DNA of 45,385 nucleotides from Verrucomicrobiota bacterium. Its GTDB lineage: Bacteria > Verrucomicrobiota > Verrucomicrobiia > Verrucomicrobiales > Akkermansiaceae. The position numbers and the translations under genes are program-made. The DNA is taken from positions 1 through 45,385 of the forward strand of contig JAPLUI010000324.1 of NCBI GenBank assembly GCA_026397725.1. The letters run 5' to 3'. Positions within the stretch are counted from its first letter, which is position 1; each line of letters opens with the position of its first letter. A model generated the notes under the pieces. It was not told the origin of the DNA. It saw only the letters and a list, made by a program, of their open reading frames with translations, and ran no database searches. Positions 1 to 7,728 of the stretch are shown piece after piece.

Positions 1-710
1 AATAAGAAATGAGCGATGGGGTGCCAGTGGCAGGCTGCCAGAGGAGCGGCTTGACCACCATCCGGAAGCAATCTTATCCGTGCAATCCGTGGTGAAAAAT
101 CTTGCCGCAGGAGCCACCTCCGGGGTGCCTGGTCTGGCGGGTGGCAGCAGTGCCGCTGCGGTGTCATATCTTGCTCTTACTTGATCATTGAATGCTGGAA
201 GTTGTAATCTATCTCTTCATGGATCATTGGCCGATGAGCCGTCTGAATTCAACATTCAATTTTCAAGTGGCAGAATGGTCGATACGGTGACCTTGCTTGC
301 GCTTGCCGCGGTCGCGACGGCATCATCCCGAGGAATCCACCGTGCCACCTTGCTGGTCACGCACGGCAACATACCCGGCAGCGCCGGCCTTGAACCGGCC
401 CGGACAGCACCAGAATGTGCCAAGCCACCGAATCTGAGATCGTTTACCGAGTTCCGCATGAAATTCCCCAGGAACCAAGACTCCTCTTTTGAACACCTCA
501 ATCAGTTACCAATGCGGACGCACTGGGCCGACCGCGCCGCTCAGTTCGGGCGTTGTCTCGGAACGGGTGAGTCTGCACGCGGCGAACTCGTTCACCCCGA
601 TTGGTCTGCGGCGGGTGCTGGAGGCTGGCATCGTGGTGGCAACGCGCTGGTGGCTGAAGGAATTACTGGAAAAGGCTTGCCTAGGGCTCGCGCCCGTGTA
701 GAGTGCCGTC
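1..710. other. Stretch without a supportable gene
   Basis: No open frame here has a recognisable domain, a good ribosome binding site and consistent codon use together; the longest frames lie on both strands and look accidental. It holds pieces of dispersed intergenic repeats: a 'cc gtgcaatccgtgg'-type phrase near 77-93, related to the repeat at 1049-1140, and an inverted fragment at 178-212 of the 'caacattcaacttccaacat' repeat seen in fuller form at 3581-3690 and 28652-28760. A direct fragment of the same repeat lies near 246-265. Confidence 0.5.
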
Positions 711-905
711 GTGAGCATTCAAGAGATCAGGTCAGAGCTTGAGATTCTGCCGGCGGAGGAGCGGCGGAGGTTGGCGGCGTTCCTTGTTGCGTTGAGACAC
801 CGGGATCTGGCGGGTTACCGTGCGCGGATGGCCCAAAGAATTGATGACGCCAAGCCGGAGAACTGGCTTACGCTTGAGGAACTGGACCAGAGGCTGCAAT
901 CCTGA
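711..905 (+). CDS. Small antitoxin-like protein of a type II toxin-antitoxin pair
   Basis: A 64-residue acidic protein starting at GTG 711. It opens with SIQEIRSELEILPAEERRRL, then a helix rich in Arg, and ends in NWLTLEELDQRL. Short helical proteins with the pattern 'I..EI..LP..e...L..fL..lr' followed by 'W.tleEl..rl' are common as antitoxin partners next to RelE/ParE-like toxins; that assignment is by resemblance, not by a domain hit. Its neighbour, starting 4 bases after the stop, reads like the N-terminus of such a toxin but is cut short, so the pair is probably no longer functional. GTG is the only start that keeps the N-terminal helix. Confidence 0.55.
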   Translation: MSIQEIRSELEILPAEERRRLAAFLVALRHRDLAGYRARMAQRIDDAKPENWLTLEELDQRLQS

Positions 906-908
906 CTC

Positions 909-1076
909 ATGCAATGCCGCTTGTTGATTTCGATCGAGGTAATCGAGTTCATGGAGCGACTTCCATCAAGGACGCGCAGGTTGCTCAGGAACGGGATTGC
1001 GGTGATCGGTCGGGATCCGATGGGTAGGTCTGGCGTAACTCTCAAAAAATCCGCGCAATCCGCTCAATCCGCGTAA
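909..1076 (+). pseudogene. Truncated RelE/ParE-like toxin fragment
   Basis: ATG 909 lies 4 bases after the stop of the antitoxin-like gene, the usual spacing for a co-translated toxin. The 55-codon frame carries about 45 plausible residues, including EVIEFMERLPSRTRRLLRNG, which matches the N-terminal strand and helices of RelE/ParE toxins ('..s.ea..fl..Lp.k.rr.l...i..l..dP'). After the Asp-Pro near residue 37 the frame runs into a dispersed repeat (from about 1049) and stops at 1076. Such toxins are normally about 80-100 residues, so the catalytic C-terminal half is missing. Family identity is inference from the pattern and the gene order. Confidence 0.5.
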
Positions 1077-1140
1077 TCCGCGGTTTTCATTCCTGGATCA
1101 TATTGGCGTTCCTTGCGTTCTTTTGCGGCTGGTCATCTTC
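1049..1140. repeat. Dispersed intergenic repeat (tandem 'atccgcg.aatccgc' phrase)
   Basis: The phrase 'atccgcgcaatccgctcaa' is followed by 'tccgcgtaatccgcgg', then a T/C-rich tract with 'gttccttgcgttcttttgcg'. The short internal units repeat with small changes. A shorter relative of the first part is near 77-93. It truncates the toxin frame at 909-1076. I recognise the phrase type as a recurrent intergenic repeat of several bacterial phyla, but its mechanism is unknown to me. Confidence 0.5.
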
Positions 1141-1400
1141 GTTTGTCAAAGATGATTTCGTTGCCGCGACTGGCTATCAGTTTGTAGGTGCGTTTCATAA
1201 CTTGGCTTGCCGGAGGGTGGTGCGTTCCGGCATCCTCCTGCCTGCCAGCCGGCCGCGTCGTTTGTCGCGCACCATCCGCACGCCAGTGCGCACCCTATTT
1301 GCGGGCCATTGCCAGGTCTTCAGCGTCATTGGCATGCGGCTTGGACGGAGCGATGCCAGGGCGTGGTCGGGACGCCATGGGAAACATCCGTCCCGGATGT

Positions 1401-1492
1401 TAGGGAAGACGGGCGTCCCCGCCTGTTGTGACCAGGATATAGAATGCAAGCCGTTGCTCTAGCCGTCGCAAAACAGGCGGGACGCCCGTTTT
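1401..1492. repeat. Imperfect inverted repeat, arms about 24 bp
   Basis: The arm near 1401-1425 (gggaagacgggcgtcccc..) is the imperfect reverse complement of the arm near 1468-1492 (..gggacgcccgttttccc), separated by about 42 bases. It could fold as a long hairpin in either transcript. A related 'gtgggcgtctcgcccac' hairpin is near 21501-21517. It is probably a dispersed intergenic repeat; no gene boundary it would serve as a terminator is clear. Confidence 0.5.
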
Positions 1493-1593
1493 CCCTCTCA
1501 GCCGGGACGGCCGAGTTCCCCCGATCACCGCGGTGATGGCGGCGGAGGTGGGCGGACAGGTCCAACTCGTGAAACCATCAGGCATCATCCCCC

Positions 1594-1627
1594 GTCCGAC
1601 GGGTCAGACATGTCCGACCCGTCGGAC
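1594..1627. repeat. Perfect 12-bp palindrome hairpin
   Basis: GTCCGACGGGTC at 1594-1605 and GACCCGTCGGAC at 1616-1627 are perfect reverse complements around a 10-base loop whose centre (GACATGTC) is itself palindromic. There is no T-run after it, so it is more likely a protein-binding palindrome or REP-like unit than an intrinsic terminator. It lies 39 bases upstream of the reading frame at 1666. Confidence 0.55.
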
Positions 1628-1665
1628 TACCTGCCCCGAAAACTCCCGACCAGCCACAGAACGAC

Positions 1666-1947
1666 GTGGTTGTGCTGTTCTCGTTAGCCACCGGAACAGG
1701 TGTTCGCGGCGTGGTTACCTCGGTGCAAGCCGGGGTGTCGATCACGCTCACGGCCAACCTCGGCCTGGCACTGGCACCCGGCGACAAGGTTCCCCTGATG
1801 GTCTCCAAGGCGCAGATTCCGGTCGGTGCCGCCACCCAGCAAGCCAATGCGCCCTCCGTGTTCGTTGTCCATGAAGGCCCGGCCCTGATCGAACTCGACG
1901 GCACGTTGGCCTGTCGCATCAACCTGGTGGCGGGCGAGTATGCCTGA
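1666..1947 (+). CDS. Hypothetical 93-residue protein or gene fragment
   Basis: The frame runs from GTG 1666 to TGA 1947 with codon use like the genes nearby (mostly G/C in third position). The product is small and beta-rich, with runs such as GVSITLTANLGLALAPGD and a C-terminal ALIELDGTLACRINLVAGEY. I do not recognise the family. There is no ribosome binding site or signal peptide, and upstream in-frame sequence ends soon, so it may be the 3' end of a longer lost gene. The frameshifted gene at 3763-4424 has a similar Gly/Ala-rich style, and both could be decayed phage-structural or secreted genes, but that is a guess. Confidence 0.35.
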   Translation: MVVLFSLATGTGVRGVVTSVQAGVSITLTANLGLALAPGDKVPLMVSKAQIPVGAATQQANAPSVFVVHEGPALIELDGTLACRINLVAGEYA

Positions 1948-2009
1948 GTTTCCCGGTCTGGTCTGCGGGGTTCGTGGGCCCTCTCTTCGGGAGACCGGAG
2001 GGGTGCATG

Positions 2010-2070
2010 TTGTTTGAGATCCGCGCAATAGGTTAAGCCTCGCTTGATCTATTGCGTATATCTCAAACAA
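2010..2070. repeat. Strong inverted repeat upstream of the fic gene
   Basis: TTGTTTGAGAT (2010-2020) plus CGCAATAG (2024-2031) pair exactly with CTATTGCG (2049-2056) plus ATCTCAAACAA (2060-2070), with a 3-base mismatch inside each arm and a 17-base loop. A 19-bp matched stem of this composition is unusual in this GC-rich context. It ends about 40 bases before the candidate -10 at 2113, so it could be an operator, a cruciform, or the fused ends of a lost insertion element. Confidence 0.7.
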
Positions 2071-2112
2071 CCCCATTGGCCTTGGATTGTGGCAATCTGG
2101 ACATGATCGGGC

Positions 2113-2118
2113 TACAAT
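2113..2118 (+). promoter_or_regulatory. Candidate -10 box for the fic gene
   Basis: TACAAT matches the sigma-70 -10 consensus closely and sits 19 bases before the ATG at 2137. The -35 region is weak: TGGCAA lies 17 bases upstream. Expected transcription start is about 2125, giving a very short leader. No clear Shine-Dalgarno sequence precedes the ATG, which fits a short or near-leaderless message. Confidence 0.35.
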
Positions 2119-2136
2119 TCCATTTTTGAATCAAAT

Positions 2137-3333
2137 ATGGAATTTCAGCTTCCCAAATTCCAACTTCGTGGCTATCCTTACCATGTGATCCGACCCGTGA
2201 CAGGCAAGTACAACACCGTTTCGACCGCTGGAGAAGCGTTCAAGGCGTTTGTTCCCAGCCCGCTGCCTCCGGAACCCCCCATCGTTCTGGGCGGCACCCT
2301 GGAACAACTCCACGCCGAGGCCTTGGTGGCCCTCGGGAGATTGGATGGCATCACCAGCCTGCTGCCTGACCCGAAACAATTCCTTTACACATACGTGAGA
2401 AAGGAGGCGGTCGCATCGTCACAAATCGAAGGTACCCAGTCCTCATTGGCCGATCTGCTTGCCCATGAAATGGAGTCGGCTCCGGGTGTTCCGCTCGATG
2501 ACGTGCGGGAAGTCTCAGACTGCGTGGCGGCATACGACTATGCGGAACACCGGTTGACCGACGGCTTTCCACTTTCCCTCCGTCTCATCGCGGAGGCTCA
2601 CGCGAAACTGCTCGCCAGCGGTCGGGGGCGAACTCAATGCCCGGGGGAATTCAGGCGGAGCCAGAATTGGACCGGCGGCAGCCGCCCGGGAAACGCCAGG
2701 TTCGTTCCGCCACCTCCGGACGAGGTGATGACCTGCATGGGATTGCTGGAAAAATTCCTGCACGATGATCCCGTTAGAACGCTCCCGTTGATCAAGGCCG
2801 CCCTGGCGCATGTGCAGTTCGAATCGATCCATCCCTTCCTGGATGGCAACGGACGTGTCGGTCGCCTGCTCCTCACCCTGATCCTGAGAACCGAAGGACT
2901 GTTGAAATATCCGATCCTGCACCTGTCGCTCTTCTTCAAGGAACATCGCGCCAGATATTACGAACTGCTCCAGGATGTGCGCGTCACGGGAAACTGGGAG
3001 GCGTGGCTCGACTTCTTCCTTCAAGGCGTGCGGGACATGGCGACCAGAACCGCATCCGACATTCACAGATCCTTGGACTTGTTCGAGCGGGACCGGCAGC
3101 GCATTGGCGCATTGGGCCGTAGGGCGCGTTCGTCGCTGCTGATCCACGACCAATTGAAGCGGCAGCCGCTGGCCTCGATCACGGCACTCGCCGCGGCCAC
3201 GAATCTCACCCCGACGACCATCGCCTCGTCGCTCGGCACACTGCGGAGCCTGAAAATTGTCAGGGAAGTCACGGGAGGAAGCTATGGCCGGCTCTATGCT
3301 TATGATGGCTATCTCGCGATCCTGGCTGAGTGA
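2137..3333 (+). CDS. Fic family protein adenylyltransferase
   Basis: A 398-residue Fic protein. The catalytic motif HPFLDGNGRVGR near residue 231 is complete (catalytic His, Mg-binding Asp, anion-nest GNGR). An N-terminal Fic_N segment contains SSQIEGT near residue 93, which fits the inhibitory (S/T)xxxE(G/N) motif that blocks ATP in self-inhibited class II Fic enzymes. The C-terminal 80 residues read like a winged helix (LAAATNLTPTTIASSLGTL). Enzymes of this build usually transfer AMP from ATP to hydroxyl side chains of target proteins; the target here is unknown. No separate antitoxin gene is adjacent, which fits built-in inhibition. ATG 2137 gives the usual family length. A palindrome at 2010-2070 lies upstream. 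Confidence 0.93.
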   Translation: MEFQLPKFQLRGYPYHVIRPVTGKYNTVSTAGEAFKAFVPSPLPPEPPIVLGGTLEQLHAEALVALGRLDGITSLLPDPKQFLYTYVRKEAVASSQIEGTQSSLADLLAHEMESAPGVPLDDVREVSDCVAAYDYAEHRLTDGFPLSLRLIAEAHAKLLASGRGRTQCPGEFRRSQNWTGGSRPGNARFVPPPPDEVMTCMGLLEKFLHDDPVRTLPLIKAALAHVQFESIHPFLDGNGRVGRLLLTLILRTEGLLKYPILHLSLFFKEHRARYYELLQDVRVTGNWEAWLDFFLQGVRDMATRTASDIHRSLDLFERDRQRIGALGRRARSSLLIHDQLKRQPLASITALAAATNLTPTTIASSLGTLRSLKIVREVTGGSYGRLYAYDGYLAILAE

Positions 3334-3762
3334 ACGGAAGCAATTCATTGAGCCAAGCGCGGCGCTTGACTCACAGGCGTGCCGTAGCATGGGACTTGAA
3401 TCCGATAACAACCTCGACTGCATCGAACAGGTGAGCACCCCCAAGGGCATCGAGCTTGCCCTCCAGGTCACACTTCCTGGGCTGGACCTTGACAAGGAAT
3501 TGGCAATGCATCCCGGAAGATGACCTGGCACCTTCCGGGGGGGGCCGGGAGCGGCATCCGGTCGGAGATGTTAGGCACAGCGCTGTGGCCAAACCGTTAG
3601 AGCGGCGGGGTTCCCATGAGGCCCGCCGAAGATTTCAACATTCAACATTCAACTTCCAACATTCAATGATCAAGTCAGAGCAAGACATGACACCGCATCG
3701 TCACTGCTGCCACCCGAAACCCATGCGCGGATGAATCACGAATTCGTCTGAAACGCCAACAA
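3334..3762. other. Gap after fic without a firm gene
   Basis: No recognisable gene. A short in-frame reading from ATG 3390 (44 codons, ending 3523) has acceptable composition but no ribosome binding site or known domain. The second half is occupied by a dispersed repeat at 3581-3690. Confidence 0.4.
3581..3690 (+). repeat. Dispersed repeat, copy A
   Basis: About 110 bases, beginning cgctgtggccaaaccgtta and ending in 'caatgatcaagt' followed by 'agagcaag'. It matches copy B at 28652-28760 over nearly its whole length with scattered substitutions, including the identical core 'atttcaacattcaacattc' plus 'aacttccaacattcaatga'. A rearranged, partly inverted fragment is at 178-265. Both full copies sit in gaps next to gene remnants. 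Confidence 0.75.
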
Positions 3763-4424
3763 GTGCCAATTCATTTTCCGTCGGGATCAGGAACTGTGGA
3801 GTTGTTCGGCGTCAATTTCAAGGACCTCGCCAAGGGGGCCGGGAATTTGGTCGGCGCGGGCGCTCCGGTGCTTGGCGAACGGGTGGCGGAGGCGGCACGG
3901 AAGGCGGGCGAATCCGGCACCGAAGACCTGATCGACACCACCGGACTGCGCGGCAGCATGGGCAAGGTGGTCCAGTCGATCCACGATTCCATGCTGAAAC
4001 CCCAGGAGGTGAAGCAGGCCGCCAAAGCCGCCAGCAAGGCCAGCGACACGGGACAATCCATCCCCGAGCATGCCAGCCGCCTTGACCCCATCGTCACGTC
4101 GCTTGGCAAGATCGGCGGCGGCGGCTACTCGACCGGCACCCTCGACGCCCTGCGCGAGAACAACCTGCTTACCGGCGAAACCAACAGCATTGGAAGCCGT
4201 GGGCCGAGCAATACCTCAACCCGAATTCAACCACCTGGTCGCGGGACAAGCTGCCCCCGGCGGCTCCCCCGGCAAACCGACCGAGTGACAGACGAACCTC
4301 CGGATGGGTTGACGCCATTGCCGCAGCCACAACCCGAATTCTCCCGTCCAGGCGCCAGCCCATCGACCTCGACCTCGACTATGTTCGCAACGCCATCGTC
4401 GCCGCCGCCTCGATCCTTCAATAG
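3763..4424 (+). pseudogene. Frameshifted Gly/Ala-rich gene of unknown function
   Basis: From GTG 3763 the frame encodes a coherent helical protein (GVNFKDLAKGAGNLVGAG.., LRENNLLTGETNSI) to about 4190. Then coding character moves to another frame, which continues from about 4200 with WAEQYLNPNSTTWSRDKLPP and ends ..DYVRNAIVAAASILQ at TAG 4424. The two halves together make about 220 residues; one frame change near 4190-4200 separates them. The repeated Ala/Gly helices recall tail or scaffold proteins of phage-like particles, but I do not recognise the family. It ends 15 bases before the convergent TOTE gene. The shift could be real decay or a sequencing error. Confidence 0.55.
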
Positions 4425-4438
4425 GACTGGTCCGCAGC

Positions 4439-7300
4439 TCAGCCCCTGCGCCGAAACGCCAGAGTGCGCAACACGGTGTCCAACACCGTGTCCAGATGCG
4501 TGCCCAGATCCGCGGCAAGAAAGCGCAGCACGAAATACCCGTTGGCCTGCAAGGCCGCGTCCTTGCGCCGGTCGCGCCGCCATGCGTCGGCCTCACCCAG
4601 ATGCTGGCCGCCGTCGATCTCGAGTACCAGGCGCGGTTCCGCTGCCAGGAAATCCACCTCCATCTGGCTGCGCTCGTCGAAGGGAATCGGCAGCACCGCA
4701 TTGAGGCGGAACACCCCCGCCAGATCGGGCAGCGACTCTAACCGCCGATAGAGAAACGCCTCGCTTGCGCTTCGCGCCCGCGCGGCACCCTCGGCCCCTG
4801 CGGCGGGCGAGGTGGTGGCATGCAGAAACAACTGGGCCAGGGGACGGTCCACGCCATCGCGGATCAACCTGCGCACGCTGGCAGCATAGTCGTGTTTCCA
4901 CTGGGTATCGACCGGCAGCGGCACCTCGGCCGGCCAGCCCGGCAAGGCACTGGCGGGCAGCAGAATGGTATAACCCACCGCTTCATAACCCGCACAGCGT
5001 TTGTTGAACATCCGCGACAGCATTGGCACGTCCAGGTCCGCATAATCATAGACCCGCACGGTGCGCTTGCCATCATGCAACCGGTGCAAGCGTCCGACAT
5101 ATTGCGCGATGGTGCCGTGCCAGGACACCGGCATGGTTAGAAACAGGGTGTCCAGCCGCGCATCGTCAAAGCCCTCGCCGAGGAAGCGTCCGGTGGCGAT
5201 CAACACGCGGCCTGCCGCGGGTGGCATCGCCCGCACGCGCTCCAGCGCCGCCAGCAAGGCCTTGCGCCCCATGCCACCTTGCAGCGTGATGACGTGTGGC
5301 ACCGCCTCGCCCAGGAGCCCGGCCAACAGTTGCAGATGCTCCGTCCGTTCTGTTAGTACAACTGGCGAGCGGCCTGCCCGCACCGCTTCCACCACCTCCG
5401 CGCAAATCATCCGGTTGCGGAATTCCGCATGCACCACCGCGTCACAGAGCCGTTGAAACTCCACCCGCTTGTCTTCCGCCGGCTCACCTCCTGGCAGCCA
5501 GCCGGTCGAGCGGACCCAAACCTCGTGGCTGAACGGACGTTCGGCCGCCTGCCGCCGTGCATCCACCTTGTGCCGCACCGGGCCGCACTGCATGAAAATG
5601 ATCGGATGATGCCCGTCCTTGCGCGTCACCGTCGCCGAGAGTCCGGTGACATATCTGGCCTTGGCCCGCCGCGCCACCAACTCGAAACTTCGCGCCGAGA
5701 GGTGATGGCATTCATCCACCACCAGGTGCCCATAGTCGGCCACCAAGTCCTGCACCACGTCCTTGCGGATCACGCTTTGGATCAGGGCCACGTCCACGTT
5801 GCCGGTTAGCTTCTTGCGTCCGCCGCCCCAGCGGCCGATTGCCTTGGGCTCCATTCCTAGAAACTGCGACAAGCGCTCGACCCACTGTTCTAACAACTGC
5901 TGCCGGTGGACCAGAATCAGGGTGTTGACGCGGCGCTGTGCGATCAGCCATGCCGCCAGCACCGTTTTGCCAAACGCGGTGGTTGCCGCCAACACGCCGG
6001 TATCATGGGCCAGCATCGCCGCTCCCGCCTGTTGCTGCTCCTCCCGCAAGGTTCCGCAAAACTCCACCGCCAGTTCCCGCCCGTGGCAGCGTTCATCCCG
6101 CACCGCAACCGCCACGTGCAAGGATGCTAACAACCCCATCACTTCCTCGAAACACCCGCGCGGCAGGGCGAGGTGCAAGGGATGATCCTCCGCACAGGCC
6201 ACGATGCGCGGCTTGTCATAGGTCGGCAGGCGCATCGCCTGCGCCCGGTAAAACTCCGGGTTCTGAAATGCCGCCAGCCGCACCAGCGCATTCCGCAGCG
6301 AGGGGCCCAGGCCCGCTTTCGGGAGGTATATCTGATCACCTAACACCAATTCGATGGTGGCCGGCATTTCACCCGTCGGCAAGGCTTCCCGCTGGCGTGA
6401 GGGTGGTGCCGCCCACGGTTCGGGCTCGTCTTCATCCAGCGTCACCAGTCTCACGCCCACGATTCGCCCGCGGCCTTCCGCCGCGGTCACGATTTCCTCC
6501 AGGCGTTGGAGCGTGATCCGCTCGACCCCCGCCAGCACCGCCCACGGATCTTCATACGGCACCAGCGCGTCGTCCACAAACACGCTGTTGCCCGCCTCTC
6601 GCGGGGCTTTCTGCAAGGGCAGCGCGATCAGATTGCCAAAGCCGCCGCTTGGCAACGTGTCCTGATTCGGGAAAAACCGGTCATACGAGCGCAGGCCGAC
6701 TTCCGGTCGCCGTTCCATCGTCTCGGTCAGCAGATGCGCCCCCAACTTGCGGGCCAGCACGGCTGGCACCGCCTCCGCAAAGAACCACCACAGGTGCCCG
6801 CCGTTACCCGAGCGCGACCTCTCCAACAGCGCCGGAATGGCCAACTTCCGGCAGGTTGTGAGCATCGCCGCCGCATCCTCCCGCCAGTGTTCGCCATCGA
6901 GATCCGCCGCCAGCAGCCAGCAGCGCTCGTCCAGCAACATTGGATAGAGTCCCATCACGAATTCGCGGCCCCGCTCGTCCGCACCCGACAAATGCCAGCG
7001 CACGACCTCATCGCTCACCGGCAGGAACCGCTGGCACGCGCACTCACCGCAGCGGATTTTCGGTTTCTCGCAAACCCCCCGCACCCATTCATTGCCGCAC
7101 ACCGGCTGGTATCCGGCCCGCCCGGTTTTCCCGCTGGTGAAGCGCCGCGCATACACCTCCTCCCGCCCGCGGAACAAGGCCCGGAACAAGGCGATCTTGT
7201 CCGCCACCGCCGAGGTCCGGTCCACCCGCACAGCTCGCCCAGCCACCGCCGTGGCGGACGGCTGCGATGCAATCTGCAAATCCCGCGTCACGTCCGGCAT
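4439..7300 (-). CDS. TOTE conflict system protein: primase + SF2 helicase + DUF559 nuclease
   Basis: A 953-residue multidomain protein. Residues about 40-90 hold the Zn-binding segment typical of TOTE primases (CGNEWVRGVC, KIRCGEC). The archaeo-eukaryotic primase core follows: ADLDGEHW near 134 (DxD motif), SGNGGHLWWFF near 167, NQDTLPSGGFGNLIALP near 217. Then a superfamily 2 helicase: TAFGKT Walker A near 445, DECHH near 530, GLSATVTRKDG after it, and a C-terminal lobe with QYVGRLHR. The last 90 residues are a DUF559/Vsr-like nuclease: EVDF, then LEIDGGQH, then DRRKDAAL and FVLRF. TOTE proteins are inferred anti-mobile-element systems; biochemical function here is unproven. ATG 7300 is preferred over ATG 7384, which adds a Lys-rich tail and overlaps a plausible opposite-strand promoter. 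Confidence 0.88.
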   Translation of the reverse strand: MPDVTRDLQIASQPSATAVAGRAVRVDRTSAVADKIALFRALFRGREEVYARRFTSGKTGRAGYQPVCGNEWVRGVCEKPKIRCGECACQRFLPVSDEVVRWHLSGADERGREFVMGLYPMLLDERCWLLAADLDGEHWREDAAAMLTTCRKLAIPALLERSRSGNGGHLWWFFAEAVPAVLARKLGAHLLTETMERRPEVGLRSYDRFFPNQDTLPSGGFGNLIALPLQKAPREAGNSVFVDDALVPYEDPWAVLAGVERITLQRLEEIVTAAEGRGRIVGVRLVTLDEDEPEPWAAPPSRQREALPTGEMPATIELVLGDQIYLPKAGLGPSLRNALVRLAAFQNPEFYRAQAMRLPTYDKPRIVACAEDHPLHLALPRGCFEEVMGLLASLHVAVAVRDERCHGRELAVEFCGTLREEQQQAGAAMLAHDTGVLAATTAFGKTVLAAWLIAQRRVNTLILVHRQQLLEQWVERLSQFLGMEPKAIGRWGGGRKKLTGNVDVALIQSVIRKDVVQDLVADYGHLVVDECHHLSARSFELVARRAKARYVTGLSATVTRKDGHHPIIFMQCGPVRHKVDARRQAAERPFSHEVWVRSTGWLPGGEPAEDKRVEFQRLCDAVVHAEFRNRMICAEVVEAVRAGRSPVVLTERTEHLQLLAGLLGEAVPHVITLQGGMGRKALLAALERVRAMPPAAGRVLIATGRFLGEGFDDARLDTLFLTMPVSWHGTIAQYVGRLHRLHDGKRTVRVYDYADLDVPMLSRMFNKRCAGYEAVGYTILLPASALPGWPAEVPLPVDTQWKHDYAASVRRLIRDGVDRPLAQLFLHATTSPAAGAEGAARARSASEAFLYRRLESLPDLAGVFRLNAVLPIPFDERSQMEVDFLAAEPRLVLEIDGGQHLGEADAWRRDRRKDAALQANGYFVLRFLAADLGTHLDTVLDTVLRTLAFRRRG

Positions 7301-7361
7301 GCTACATCCCGCCGCCCGCCGGGAAAGGCCGATTTTCGGCGATTTTTTTTTGATTTTTTTG

Positions 7362-7389
7362 TTGCGCCCGTCGAGGAATTGCATACCCT
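7362..7389 (+). promoter_or_regulatory. Candidate promoter upstream of the first PEP-CTERM gene
   Basis: TTGCGC at 7362-7367 and TACCCT at 7384-7389, separated by 16 bases, follow a T-rich tract (7342-7360) that could act as an UP element. It points rightward toward the frames at 7468 and 7725. The T-rich tract follows a small gccgattttcggc hairpin, so the same sequence could instead be an intrinsic terminator on this strand, though no rightward gene ends nearby. Confidence 0.3.
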
Positions 7390-7467
7390 GCGGCCAAGTG
7401 GTCCGCGAGCGGGCTACCTGAGTGGCTGCAAGACCGCTCGTAAACCTTTGGGAAAAGGAGTGCTGTC

Positions 7468-7728
7468 ATGATCAAATTTGATGGGTCACCCGTACGGAGC
7501 ACCAAGGCGTTGACGCGCTGCCCTCAGCGGCAGGACCGGACGCTGCCAGTGGGGATGTTTGCGCCGGCGGCAAGCACGGAAATCCCAAGTTCCATTTCGT
7601 TGTCTCCCCAGATTCGCCGCTGTCGCGCCTCCGCCCTCGCCCCTGCGGAGCACGCGGCACCCTGCGGCGGGTCCCGTTCTAACCATTACGTTCAACCGGG
7701 GCTCCGGAAAGGAAACGCACCATCATGA
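7468..7728 (+). CDS. Doubtful 86-residue leader frame
   Basis: ATG 7468 is preceded by aaaaggag at good spacing, the best Shine-Dalgarno sequence in this stretch, and the frame overlaps the ATG of the 1430-residue PEP-CTERM gene (7725) by 4 bases. The product has no recognisable domain and unremarkable composition. It could be a leader peptide translated for coupling to the gene downstream, a decayed gene, or untranslated leader with a chance frame. The start-site signal and overlap are seen; any function is speculation. Confidence 0.25.
   Translation: MIKFDGSPVRSTKALTRCPQRQDRTLPVGMFAPAASTEIPSSISLSPQIRRCRASALAPAEHAAPCGGSRSNHYVQPGLRKGNAPS

Noticed and set aside
188..742. 184-codon plus-strand frame near the left end
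   Set aside because: No domain or ribosome binding site, crosses repeat fragments, and overlaps the antitoxin-like start in another frame.
2515..3531. 338-codon minus-strand frame over fic
   Set aside because: Shadow of the Fic gene, whose catalytic motif is on the plus strand.
7300..7384. 28-residue N-terminal extension of the TOTE protein
   Set aside because: Lys-rich, not expected in the family, and it runs through a T-tract/hairpin and a possible opposite-strand promoter.
7380..7470. Possible tRNA-like or riboswitch fold between TOTE and PEP-CTERM genes
   Set aside because: No cloverleaf, no CCA end and no recognisable riboswitch core; only short hairpins.
6506..7471. 321-codon plus-strand frame over the TOTE gene
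   Set aside because: Arg/His/Pro-rich translation typical of the antisense of GC-rich coding sequence; the minus strand carries primase motifs.
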